This document shows positions 50,406 through 59,337 of a stretch of DNA of 62,223 nucleotides, piece after piece. How positions within the stretch are numbered: position 1 is the stretch's first letter; each line of letters opens with the position of its first letter. The notes beneath the pieces are model-generated. The model worked only from the letters and a program-made list of their open reading frames with translations. It searched no databases and had not been told where the DNA came from. This DNA comes from a bacterium F11. GTDB lineage: Bacteria; Elusimicrobiota; Elusimicrobia; F11. Made by a program: the position numbers and the translations under genes. The stretch covers positions 1 to 62,223 of the forward strand of contig MSYE01000226.1 of NCBI GenBank assembly GCA_002176905.1. Reading direction: 5' to 3'.

Positions 50406-52301
50406 TTGGGAATCCTATTGGGGCCGATTCTTCCTGCCCCTTTATATGGGGAATCCCTTGATCACAAAGAAGCAATCCAATCTCTCCTTCAAGAAGCCAA
50501 AAAAAGAAAACTCTGGGATGATCCTTATTGGCATACTTTGCTTCATTATCGCCGGAATGTTTTTCTCTTAAAAAAAAGCGATATTAGCCATAAAGAATTC
50601 TTTCTCTCTCCCAAAGGGCGGGTCAATCCCAAAGCCGAGCTAGAAAAAACAATTGAAGCTTTTTTTGATCCTATCCCAGAGGTGGATACCGATCACCCAC
50701 AATGCCGATTCATTGCCCGATACCGATGGCTAAAAGAGACCCTCGACTTTCCTGAATCTGTTCAAGAAGCTTCGTGTAAAAAATATCATTATTGGAAAGA
50801 TCAAATTGATCCCAAATCCTTATCCCTCATGTTTTCCTCTTATTATTTAAACAATCCCGGATCAATGTATGGTCATACGCTGATCAAAATAAACGCCTCA
50901 AAGTCAAAAAGCCAAGACCTACTGAACTTTACCATCAATTATGCTGCTCAAATTACATTGGGAGGTCCCTTTTACGCCTTTATGGGATTGGGAGGGGGAT
51001 ATCGGGGTAACTTTGCTGTGGTCCCTTTTTACGTTAAGGTTCAGCAATACAACAACATGGAGTCCCGTGACATCTGGGAGTATCAACTGAGATTAAATGA
51101 AAAAGATGTGTCGGGTTTGTTTGAACATCTTTGGGAATTGCAAAATGTCCGAAAACGTTACTACTTCCTCAATAAAAACTGCGCGTATGAATTGCTGCCT
51201 CTGTTGGATGCGGCTGATCCTAAGTTGGGTCTTTCCCATGCTTTTCGATACCGAACTCTTCCTGTTGATACGCTTCTGGTGGTCGAGCAAACACCCGGGT
51301 TGGTGACAAAAATAAATTATCGTCCCTCTCATCACCGTCAACTTCTTCATATACGGGAACAACTGACGCCAGCTGAGCGCTCTCTTGTGAAAAAAATTGC
51401 CCTTGGAAAAACCACTCTTCCAACGGATAAGCTCTCTGTGTATCCCGAGGAAAGACAAGCTATGCTCTTGGAAGCGGCTTTTGACCTTCTTAAATTTAAG
51501 ATCTCCTTTTTTAGAAATGTGACCAAGAAAACCAAAAAAACGGAGCAATCGATCTTAACGCACCGAGCCATGCTTCCAACATCATCAGAGAAAAATATTG
51601 TTCCGTTGCCCCGGCCTGTTCCCCCGCATGATGGCCACCCTTCGGGGCGATACGGAGTGAGTCTTGGTTTGATTGATAACGGCGATCACGACGCTTTTCA
51701 GCAACTCGATATTCGGCCAGCCCTTCATGACTTGGCAGAAGACTCAGCCGGATATATCTCAGGGCAACTCGAAATGTTCCATTTGAAAATTCGTCATCAA
51801 GATAAGCGCAATAAGTTTTATCTTCATTCTTTTTCCATTGTTGATATTGCTGCCCTTGCGCCCTACGAAAATTGGACACAGCCAATCTCATGGAAATTTC
51901 GGACTGGGCTTGAGCCCGCTTACGACATCCGCAAAGATCCCTGGCGGACCAATTCTCTCTTTCTCTCCGGCGGGCCCGGTTTAAGCTGGGCTTTAACAAA
52001 GGATAAACAAACCAAATTTTACGCTCTCAGTCAGTTGGATACTGCCATTGGTAAGGAATTTGATAAAGGTTATCGATATGGGATTGGGGGAAATATCGGA
52101 TTGGCTTATCGATGGAATCGTTGGGTCATTGGGCATGCACAGGTGTCGGTGCTACGCTATCCAGGGGGCCACGTCTCCAATCGTGTTCGAGAGGAGTGGC
52201 AACATTCTGTTCCTCTTGGAAAAAATCAATTGCTGCGCATAAACCTTATCAGGGATAATCATCACAAGGAAGGACTCATTTCGATTCATCGTTACTTTTG
52301 A
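50376..52301 (+). CDS. DUF4105 (Lnb N-terminal-like) periplasmic/outer-membrane protein
   Basis: 641 residues as read from TTG 50376. Reading on upstream in frame gives LRKKRPTWLDLL, a better charged signal-peptide start from a CTG at 50346, so the true start is unclear. The mature N-terminal part is the DUF4105 domain: YYLNNPGSMYGHTLIKIN and YFLNKNCAYELLPLLD, with the conserved His and Cys residues of a papain-like fold. The C-terminal ~230 residues read as an outer-membrane beta-barrel. Often found with DUF3015. Ends 26 bases inside the convergent hydrolase gene. Confidence 0.88.
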   Translation: MLIATWVCFLLGILLGPILPAPLYGESLDHKEAIQSLLQEAKKRKLWDDPYWHTLLHYRRNVFLLKKSDISHKEFFLSPKGRVNPKAELEKTIEAFFDPIPEVDTDHPQCRFIARYRWLKETLDFPESVQEASCKKYHYWKDQIDPKSLSLMFSSYYLNNPGSMYGHTLIKINASKSKSQDLLNFTINYAAQITLGGPFYAFMGLGGGYRGNFAVVPFYVKVQQYNNMESRDIWEYQLRLNEKDVSGLFEHLWELQNVRKRYYFLNKNCAYELLPLLDAADPKLGLSHAFRYRTLPVDTLLVVEQTPGLVTKINYRPSHHRQLLHIREQLTPAERSLVKKIALGKTTLPTDKLSVYPEERQAMLLEAAFDLLKFKISFFRNVTKKTKKTEQSILTHRAMLPTSSEKNIVPLPRPVPPHDGHPSGRYGVSLGLIDNGDHDAFQQLDIRPALHDLAEDSAGYISGQLEMFHLKIRHQDKRNKFYLHSFSIVDIAALAPYENWTQPISWKFRTGLEPAYDIRKDPWRTNSLFLSGGPGLSWALTKDKQTKFYALSQLDTAIGKEFDKGYRYGIGGNIGLAYRWNRWVIGHAQVSVLRYPGGHVSNRVREEWQHSVPLGKNQLLRINLIRDNHHKEGLISIHRYF

Positions 52302-53133
52302 TTCCCAGAGCAGAATCTATAAAATCCACAAATTTGTCATCATAGGTTTTGTTGTTTGCCCGTCGGCATCCCAGATGTCCCGCCTTTTTCACAATCATTA
52401 ATTCTTTTGGCTCATTGGCTTTTCTAAAAAGCTTCTTCGACATTTTCACGGGGATCACACGATCATTCTCTCCGTGAACCAACAACAATGGGCGTGGAGA
52501 GAGGTTGGGGATATGATGAATCGGATCGTATTTTCGAGGAAGAAGAAAAGGATAAAACGGGTAGAAGATCCATAAAAGAAGAGATTTGGACATGGCATAT
52601 CTTGCCATGGATCGATAACGGGTAAACGTTGATTCGATGATAGCTCCTTTAACGAGAGGTTCTTTTACTGCCGTTACCAGTGCTGCTGCCCCGCCAATGG
52701 ATTGACCAAAGACAACCACGCCACCTTTTGGATTGCGTTTTTTACCTTCAGCAAAACGAACGATCGCGATGCCATCCTCAATAATATTGAGAGGGGATGG
52801 TTTTCCATCTGAGGCACCAAACCCTTGATAATCAAAGGTCAAAACATCATAACCGTAATTAACGAGAAAATAGGCTTGCGTGAAATGATTGGATACATTC
52901 CCAAAATTTCCATGAAAATGGACCACAACCCCTTTGGGTTCCATTTTTGTTTGAAATTCCAGCGCAACGATTTCTCTTCCATTTAAACTCTTAACCTTAT
53001 GCACATTGAATTGGATATCCACATCATGTGGATCAAGATAAAGAACACGGTTGGGGTAAAAAAAGAGACGCGTGGGAGAACACGCTCCAAGTGAGAATAG
53101 AAATAATAGGATTATTGTGGTAACTTTCTTCAA
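52276..53133 (-). CDS. Alpha/beta hydrolase lipoprotein
   Basis: 285 residues. Lipobox LGAC (Cys about residue 18). Alpha/beta hydrolase core with oxyanion HFHGNFGN, nucleophile elbow GQSIGG, catalytic Asp in ENDRVIP and His in AGHLG. Resembles YfhR/ABHD13-like serine hydrolases of the envelope. Substrate unknown. Its 3' end overlaps the DUF4105 gene on the other strand. Confidence 0.88.
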   Translation of the reverse strand: MKKVTTIILLFLFSLGACSPTRLFFYPNRVLYLDPHDVDIQFNVHKVKSLNGREIVALEFQTKMEPKGVVVHFHGNFGNVSNHFTQAYFLVNYGYDVLTFDYQGFGASDGKPSPLNIIEDGIAIVRFAEGKKRNPKGGVVVFGQSIGGAAALVTAVKEPLVKGAIIESTFTRYRSMARYAMSKSLLLWIFYPFYPFLLPRKYDPIHHIPNLSPRPLLLVHGENDRVIPVKMSKKLFRKANEPKELMIVKKAGHLGCRRANNKTYDDKFVDFIDSALGIKSNDESK

Positions 53134-53167
53134 TTGGATCCTATCTTACCAAAAGAGGTGGGGGGAG

Positions 53168-53320
53168 AGGGGTCAGGTGTTCGGTGTTCGATAGTTTAAA
53201 TCTCTTGGATCTCTTTATTTCAATTGAGAGAGAAGGATTCTGTAATTGGGACTGTTTATCTGAAGGAAAATTAAAGCTATGAATATGGACAAACTAGTGA
53301 ATACCGAACACCTGACCCCT
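53168..53320. mobile_element. MITE-like element, copy D (shortened)
   Basis: 153 bp with the same ends (left AGGGGTCAGGTGTTCGGTGT, right CACCTGACCCCT) but an internal deletion and several changes in the arms. Lies between the divergent hydrolase and methyltransferase genes. The most diverged of the four copies. Confidence 0.8.
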
Positions 53321-53353
53321 AGTCCTTCTTTCTTGATATGATGAGGATCTGCT

Positions 53354-54112
53354 ATGGAATTGATTGATCCAAATAGTCTTTTTTTTGAGATTCATCGTGA
53401 TAATCCCCGTGAGGGGCCGGGGAATTTTGAGGCGACCAAAAAAGCCTTTTCATATCTAAAAAACCTTCCTCCAGAACCACGGGTGTTGGATGTGGGGTGT
53501 GGTCCGGGACAACAAACCCTGGATTTGGCAAAACTAACCTCTGGAACCATTCATGCTGCGGACTTTCATGAGGTTTATTTGAAAGATCTTCGGGAAAAGG
53601 TTCATCGCCGTAAACTGGAAGACCGGATTTTCCCTGTTCAAGGAGATATGGGAAATCTCAAATTTGAAAAAGAGTCCTTTGATATTATTTGGGCAGAGGG
53701 TTCGATTTACATCATTGGATTTGAAAAGGGATTGAACTTGTGGTGGCCGTTTCTAAAACCCCAGGGATACATGGCGATCACCGAGCTGACCTGCTTAAAA
53801 AACAACCCTCCAAAAGAGGCAAACGATTTCTGGATGGGAGTCTATCCGGCCATGAATTCAATCGATGAAAATGTCTCTCTGATTAAGAAAGCCGGTTATC
53901 AATTTCTGGCTCAGTTCCCTTTGCCAAAGCGAGCCTGGTGGGACGATTATTACAACTCCATAAAACAGCGGATTGGCCTTTTGAGGTCCAAATACGCAGG
54001 AGATGCGAAAGCCGAAGACGTTTTTCAATCAGAGGAGTTGGAGATGAAAATGCAAGACAAATATTCTGATTATTTCGGCTACGTTTTTTATATCTTTCAG
54101 AAACCGGGATAG
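53354..54112 (+). CDS. Class I SAM-dependent methyltransferase
   Basis: 252 residues with SAM-binding motif I VLDVGCGPGQQTLDLA near residue 44, acidic motif HAADFHE and GDMGNLKFEKESFD. C-terminal part is helical, ending YFGYVFYIFQKPG. Substrate unknown. Stand-alone gene with repeats on both sides. Confidence 0.88.
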   Translation: MELIDPNSLFFEIHRDNPREGPGNFEATKKAFSYLKNLPPEPRVLDVGCGPGQQTLDLAKLTSGTIHAADFHEVYLKDLREKVHRRKLEDRIFPVQGDMGNLKFEKESFDIIWAEGSIYIIGFEKGLNLWWPFLKPQGYMAITELTCLKNNPPKEANDFWMGVYPAMNSIDENVSLIKKAGYQFLAQFPLPKRAWWDDYYNSIKQRIGLLRSKYAGDAKAEDVFQSEELEMKMQDKYSDYFGYVFYIFQKPG

Positions 54113-54164
54113 AGGTAATAGGGAAAGAAGTATTAATTTGGCGGCTTAAACCTACTGATGAGGT

Positions 54165-54290
54165 CGTCATCCCTGAATGTCTTAGTCCGGGATCCAGGAC
54201 TTTTCGACGGAAGGTTAACGACCTGGATTCCGGCCTTCGCCGGAATGACGATTTTCGACACAGCCTGCTTCGCCGGGGTGACGAACTCAA
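54165..54290. repeat. CGTCATCCC/ATTCCGGC palindromic repeats upstream of the efflux operon
   Basis: Tandem pieces of the same GC-rich family as 1877-1905 and 59145-59335: CGTCATCCCTGAATG, GGGATCCAGG, then GGATTCCGGCCTTCGCCGGA and GACACAGCCTGCTTCGCCGG. It fills most of the gap before the tolC-like gene. No gene is in this 225-base gap. Confidence 0.7.
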
Positions 54291-54337
54291 GAAGTAGCTC
54301 AATCCGCTCAACAGATATAAAAGGAAGGGAGTAAAAT

Positions 54338-55717
54338 ATGCGGTTCAGTTCACAATTTTGTTCTGTTTTTTTCTTTTTTACCTTGGTAAGCACGATACCA
54401 TTGTTTGCCGAGAAAGCACTTACCTTAAAAGAAGCCCATCAAAGAGCAATTGAAAATAGTTCGGGAATAGAAGCCTCAGAAAATGCCATTCAGGCAGCCC
54501 GGGTGGCAGGCACAGAGGTGTCCCGTAACCGTTTGCCGCGTATTCAGTTCCATTCTTCTGTGACCCGAGGGAATCATCCTGTTTATGTGTTTGGGACGCT
54601 ATTGACCCAAGGGGAATTTGCGGCCAAGCATTTTGATGTCTCCTTCCTCAACGATCCTCCGGATCGCACCAATTTTCGCAATGCGCTTGAATTGGGTGTT
54701 CCTCTTTTTACAGGATTTCAACTCTCGGATCAGAGAAAAATAGCAAAACTCCAAGAGAAAAAGGCCACTCTCTATCAAGAGCTGATCACCCAACAGACCT
54801 CTTTGGAATTGGTGAAAAGCTATTTTGAGTTGGTGAATTTGCAGCAAAGCAGGGCAAGCCTGGAGCGTCGCATTGCGTCTTCAAAAAAAGAATTGGATTC
54901 AGCCAAGAAACTCATGAAACGAGGCAGGGTTTTTGGATCGGATTTCTATGCAGCCCAGGCCTTGTTGCAAGGGTTGCAGGCCGAGCTTTCCATGGTCCAA
55001 GCCCGATCCAAGGCATCCAAAGAAAGATTGAGAATCTTATTAAATGAGGATCAGGCGGAATCTCTTCATGTTGATGCCCATCTTTCGGAACCTTCTTATA
55101 CGATCCCATCAGAAAAAGATATTTTGGCGAAGGCCCATCAACGTCCCGATGTGAAGATGTCACGGTTGGACAAGAAAATGGCTGTACGATCTGCCAAGAT
55201 AGACAAACGACAGGTGGTCCCTCGCGTTGAAGCGTTTGGCCAGATTGAAACCAACACAGAAGATTTTGGACGAAATCCTTCCAATCGAATGGGAGGAATC
55301 CAACTTCAAACCCCTTTTGGTGATCCCTCTTATTATGCAAAGAACAAAAAAGCCACGTTTTTGATCAAAGCTGCCACGGCTGAGTCTGAGTATAAACAGG
55401 ATCAGTCGGAGATGGAGGTGTTGTCTTTGTTGCGCGCATATGAAGGCACTTTGGAGGTCATCCCCTTCATCAAATCTGCAAAGGAAAATGCCGCTATATC
55501 ACTCGAGAAATTTCGGCCTCTTTACAGAGAAGGTCGACAAAGTGTTTTGGAGGTTTTGCGAGCGGAGAAAGCATTGGCCGATGCTTCTCGCGGATACGAC
55601 CAAGCCATTTTTGCTGCCCATTTGACCTATACCCAGCTGCAGATGGCCATGGGCCAACTGAGAGAAAATGTGATCGATGAGTTGAACCAACATCTTGTTT
55701 ATGGGAGCGAGAAATGA
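54338..55717 (+). CDS. TolC-family outer membrane efflux protein
   Basis: 459 residues, signal peptide ending LFA, two outer-membrane-efflux repeats: LTLKEAHQRAIENSSGIEA at start, LELGVPLFTGFQLSDQ, and GGIQLQTPFGDPSYY. Should be the outer duct for the RND pump encoded by the next gene (4-base ATGA overlap). GGAAGGGAG upstream. Confidence 0.92.
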   Translation: MRFSSQFCSVFFFFTLVSTIPLFAEKALTLKEAHQRAIENSSGIEASENAIQAARVAGTEVSRNRLPRIQFHSSVTRGNHPVYVFGTLLTQGEFAAKHFDVSFLNDPPDRTNFRNALELGVPLFTGFQLSDQRKIAKLQEKKATLYQELITQQTSLELVKSYFELVNLQQSRASLERRIASSKKELDSAKKLMKRGRVFGSDFYAAQALLQGLQAELSMVQARSKASKERLRILLNEDQAESLHVDAHLSEPSYTIPSEKDILAKAHQRPDVKMSRLDKKMAVRSAKIDKRQVVPRVEAFGQIETNTEDFGRNPSNRMGGIQLQTPFGDPSYYAKNKKATFLIKAATAESEYKQDQSEMEVLSLLRAYEGTLEVIPFIKSAKENAAISLEKFRPLYREGRQSVLEVLRAEKALADASRGYDQAIFAAHLTYTQLQMAMGQLRENVIDELNQHLVYGSEK

Positions 55718-58700
55718 GCATGGAGAAATCAAAACTTGGTTTGGCAGGCAAACTGGCTCAATCCTTTATTCAATCAAGGTTAACCCCGATATTGGCTTTG
55801 GTGGCCATTTTGTTGGGAGCCTTGGCCGTGGCCAAGTTGCCACGAGAAGAAGAACCCCAAATCCATGTTCCGATGTTTGATATTTTTGTTCCCTTCCCAG
55901 GGGCCACACCGAAAGAAGTGGAAGAACGGGTAATCAAAGTGGGAGAAAGGAAATTGTGGGAGATTCCAGATGTGGAGTACATCTATACCACAGCCGAACC
56001 CGGATTTGCTTTGTTTATTGTTCGATTCAAAGTGGGAACCAATCCTGAGACCGCCATGACCCGGGTCTACACAAAATTCTTTGCCAATGTGGATTTGTTG
56101 CCGCAAGGAACAAAGAATCCCTTAATCAAGCCACGCTCCATTGATGATGTTCCCATTGTCAGTTTAACTCTAACGGGAGGAAAGGATGGCCTTTCCCTTC
56201 GGCGGGCCGCCGTTGTGATTCGAGATGAAATCAACGCGATTCAAGATGTTTCGATTACCGAACTAATAGGGGGCCGAAGACGACAATTTCATGTCTATTT
56301 TGATCCTGATGCCCTGCGCCGCCGACATTTGATGATCTCTGATATCAAGAATCTCATTCAATCTTCCAATGTCCGATTTCCAGCCGGAACGATTTCCACT
56401 CTTTCCAACCGTATTGGTGTGGAAACCGATTCCTTTATTCGATCATCAGAGGAATTGGAAGGTTTGGTTGTGGGCGTATCGGAAGGGGATCCGGTTCAGT
56501 TAAAAGATGTGGCCAGGATTGTGGACGGACCTGATGAAGAGGAGAAAGAAGTTTATTTGAATGAAAAACCTGCGGTGACTTTGGCTATCTCCAAACGTCC
56601 CGGTGCCAATGCCACCAATTTGGCTCATGAAATTCTTGAGCGGGCAGAAAATATTTTGGAACGAGATTTTTCTGATGTCAAATTAACGGTCACCCGCAAT
56701 TATGGTCACACAGCCCAAGAAAAATCTGATGAGCTTCTGTTTCATGTTTTGTTGGCCACATTCTCGGTGACCCTCCTTATTATATTTGCGCTGGGATATC
56801 GGGAGGGTATTGTGGTGCTTGTTGCCGTTCCGGTCACCTTGGCTTTGACCCTTCTTATTTTCTTCCTTTTGGGATACACCCTCAATCGCATCACTCTCTT
56901 TGCGCTTATTTTTTCCATAGGAATCTTGGTGGATGATGCGATTGTGGTGGTAGAAAACATCCATCGCCATGCTGTGATGAAGAAAAAGAAATCCCTTACA
57001 GAGATTGCTGTGGAAGCGGTGGCTGAAGTGGGAAATCCCACCATTCTTGCCACCTGGACGGTGATCGCGGCCATTTTGCCCATGGCTTTTGTGGGGGGAT
57101 TGATGGGACCTTACATGAGACCCATCCCTGTTGGCGCCTCTGTGGCGATGTTGTTTTCGTTGGGAGTGGCCTTCATTATTTCCCCCTGGGCCTTTATCCG
57201 ACTTCTTCAAATTTTTCCAAAGACAAAAGGTCATGGCGTTCATAAAGAGGGCCGGTTGGATCAACTCTACCGGAAATGGATGAAACCGCTCCTGGTGAAC
57301 AATAAAGTACGTCTCTTTTACTTCTTTGTCATTGTCTTGTTATTGGCCGGAAGTGTGGCTCTTGTTCCATTAAAACGGGTTGTGGTGAAAATGCTTCCAT
57401 TTGACGATAAAGATGAATTTGAAGTGGTGATCAATATGCCAGAAGACAGTGTTCTGGCGAGCACGCGTCAAGCAGCAGAGGAGATGGCCCGAGAACTGAA
57501 ATCCATTGAAGAGGTAGAGGACACCGTGTCCTATATTGGGACCGCTGCCCCCTACAATTTCAATGGGTTGGTTCGTCATTATTTTTTGCGGCAACGACCG
57601 CATTATGCCCAGGTTCATGTTTTGCTTTCTCCGAGAAAGGAACGAAAACGAAAAAGTCATGCCATTGCCAAAGAAGCACGGTCTCTTTTAAAGCCCCTTA
57701 TCAAAAAATTCAATGCACGGGTTCAAGTGGCTGAGGTTCCACCGGGACCACCTGTTCTTTCAACATTGGTTCTTGAGGTTTATGGACCGGATTCGGCTTT
57801 ACGCGAAAGAATGGCACGGGCCATTCAGACCCTTCTTTTGGAATCCTCTGGCATTACGGATGTGGATATTTATGTTCCAGAAACCCAACCCAAATACCGA
57901 TTGGCAGTGGATCATGTGAAAACCAGCTTAAACGGAATTGCTCCGGTGATGGTTGCCGATGCTCTTAGCACCGCTATTGATGGTCAAACCGTGGGGTTGG
58001 CGCATCTTGAAGCGGAACGGGAGCCAGTTGAGATTCGGCTGCGCTTATCAGCCACCAAACGAAATCTGAAAACTGTCACCGAAAAACTTTCTTTGTTTTC
58101 GTATTCCGGTCAATCCATTCCCGTGAAAAAATTAACAAAAACGTTAAAGGAAGAAGAAGATAAGCCCCAATATCATAAGAACCTGTTGCCGGTTACCTAT
58201 GTGATTGCGGATGTGGGGGGAAGATTGGAGAGTCCCATTTACGCGCTCTTGGACTTACGGCCCAAAATTCAAAAATTGGGTGAGGAGTTGGGTGTTCCTA
58301 TAACACAGTATTTTGCGCAGCTTCCCAAATCTTCCAATGAATGGGGGGTAAAATGGGACGGCGAATGGCACATTACCTACGAGGTTTTTCGTGATTTGGG
58401 GATTGCTTTTGCCATTGTCCTGATTCTAATGTATGTCTTGATTGTTTATTGGTTTGAGTCTTTCACCATTCCCATTGTGATTATGATTCCAATTCCCTTA
58501 ACCTTGGTTGGAATCCTCCCAGCGCATTGGGGGATGGGCGCCTTTTTTACGGCCACTTCCATGATTGGTTTTATTGCTGGAGCGGGTGTTGTGGTACGCA
58601 ATTCCATTATTTTGGTTGATTTCATTCAGCTTCGGTTAAAAGAGGGCTCCACGATTGAAGAAGCCGTCATTGATGCGGGTGCTGTTCGGTTTCGTCCCAT

Positions 58701-58890
58701 GCTTCTTACCGCCGCAGCTGTGGCAGTGGGAGCGGGTGTCATTTTGTTTGATCCTATTTTCCAAGGGTTGGCTCTTTCGTTGATCGCAGGAGAGGCAGCC
58801 TCAACCCTTCTCTCACGAACGGCAGTTCCTGTGTTGTATCATCTCTTCACAAAAAGAGGATGGATTGGTCTCACACAAAAACAAGATTAA
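55714..58890 (+). CDS. RND-family efflux transporter (AcrB/HAE1-like)
   Basis: 1058 residues, full RND length: 12 membrane helices and two large periplasmic loops. The proton-relay pair is Asp407-Asp408 in ILVDDAIVVVENIH, as in AcrB. The TM10 lysine of AcrB is an Arg here (Arg962, VVVRNSIILVDF). Substrates cannot be read. The operon is tolC-RND-DUF2892, without a membrane-fusion (HlyD-like) gene, so the fusion protein must be encoded elsewhere or be lost. A second start lies at 55720. Confidence 0.93.
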   Translation: MSMEKSKLGLAGKLAQSFIQSRLTPILALVAILLGALAVAKLPREEEPQIHVPMFDIFVPFPGATPKEVEERVIKVGERKLWEIPDVEYIYTTAEPGFALFIVRFKVGTNPETAMTRVYTKFFANVDLLPQGTKNPLIKPRSIDDVPIVSLTLTGGKDGLSLRRAAVVIRDEINAIQDVSITELIGGRRRQFHVYFDPDALRRRHLMISDIKNLIQSSNVRFPAGTISTLSNRIGVETDSFIRSSEELEGLVVGVSEGDPVQLKDVARIVDGPDEEEKEVYLNEKPAVTLAISKRPGANATNLAHEILERAENILERDFSDVKLTVTRNYGHTAQEKSDELLFHVLLATFSVTLLIIFALGYREGIVVLVAVPVTLALTLLIFFLLGYTLNRITLFALIFSIGILVDDAIVVVENIHRHAVMKKKKSLTEIAVEAVAEVGNPTILATWTVIAAILPMAFVGGLMGPYMRPIPVGASVAMLFSLGVAFIISPWAFIRLLQIFPKTKGHGVHKEGRLDQLYRKWMKPLLVNNKVRLFYFFVIVLLLAGSVALVPLKRVVVKMLPFDDKDEFEVVINMPEDSVLASTRQAAEEMARELKSIEEVEDTVSYIGTAAPYNFNGLVRHYFLRQRPHYAQVHVLLSPRKERKRKSHAIAKEARSLLKPLIKKFNARVQVAEVPPGPPVLSTLVLEVYGPDSALRERMARAIQTLLLESSGITDVDIYVPETQPKYRLAVDHVKTSLNGIAPVMVADALSTAIDGQTVGLAHLEAEREPVEIRLRLSATKRNLKTVTEKLSLFSYSGQSIPVKKLTKTLKEEEDKPQYHKNLLPVTYVIADVGGRLESPIYALLDLRPKIQKLGEELGVPITQYFAQLPKSSNEWGVKWDGEWHITYEVFRDLGIAFAIVLILMYVLIVYWFESFTIPIVIMIPIPLTLVGILPAHWGMGAFFTATSMIGFIAGAGVVVRNSIILVDFIQLRLKEGSTIEEAVIDAGAVRFRPMLLTAAAVAVGAGVILFDPIFQGLALSLIAGEAASTLLSRTAVPVLYHLFTKRGWIGLTQKQD

Positions 58891-58914
58891 GATGTGAATT
58901 TGAAGGAGGTTCTT

Positions 58915-59118
58915 ATGACCGCTGAAAACATGATTCGTGCCATTGCAGGATCTTTTATTTTGATTAGTTTAGCCCTGGCCCATTGGGTGAGTCCTCATTT
59001 TCTGTGGTTCACAGCCTTTGTTGGGGCCAATCTGCTCCAATCTGCCTTCACACGCTGGTGTTTGATGGAGAAATTCCTCATCAAACTCGGCTTGGCGAAA
59101 TCTTGTTGCGATACCTAA
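58915..59118 (+). CDS. DUF2892 small membrane protein
   Basis: 67 residues from ATG 58915, preceded by a perfect AAGGAGG. Two membrane helices with ENMIRAIAGSFILISLALA and GANLLQSAFTRWCLMEKFL; matches the DUF2892/YgaP membrane domain. Common at the end of tolC-RND operons. A Cys pair ends the protein (SCCDT). Confidence 0.88.
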   Translation: MTAENMIRAIAGSFILISLALAHWVSPHFLWFTAFVGANLLQSAFTRWCLMEKFLIKLGLAKSCCDT

Positions 59119-59144
59119 ATAACCAGTATTATTTTAGCGGGTTG

Positions 59145-59335
59145 AGCTGTCCATCAAGGTCGTAATCCCGGCGAAAGAGACTGTGTCATAACGGCTAAAA
59201 CCCCTCGTCATCCCGCCGAAGGGCGGGATCCAGGTCGGTACCTTCCGTCGATAGGTTCTGGATCCCGCACAAAGACATTGCGGGATGACGACCATCCCGG
59301 CCGTTATGACACAGCCTGGAAAGCCAGTATGACGA
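59145..59335. repeat. Nested palindromic element (MITE-like) between DUF2892 and pyruvate kinase genes
   Basis: Perfect 15-base outer arms CTGTGTCATAACGGC (59181-59195) and GCCGTTATGACACAG (59300-59314) enclose inner arms CGTCATCCCGC / GCGGGATGACG and GGATCC elements. The whole could fold into a long branched hairpin. It belongs to the CGTCATCCC family seen at 54.2, 60.8 and 61.6 kb. It may also terminate both convergent genes. Confidence 0.75.
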
Positions 59336-59337
59336 AA

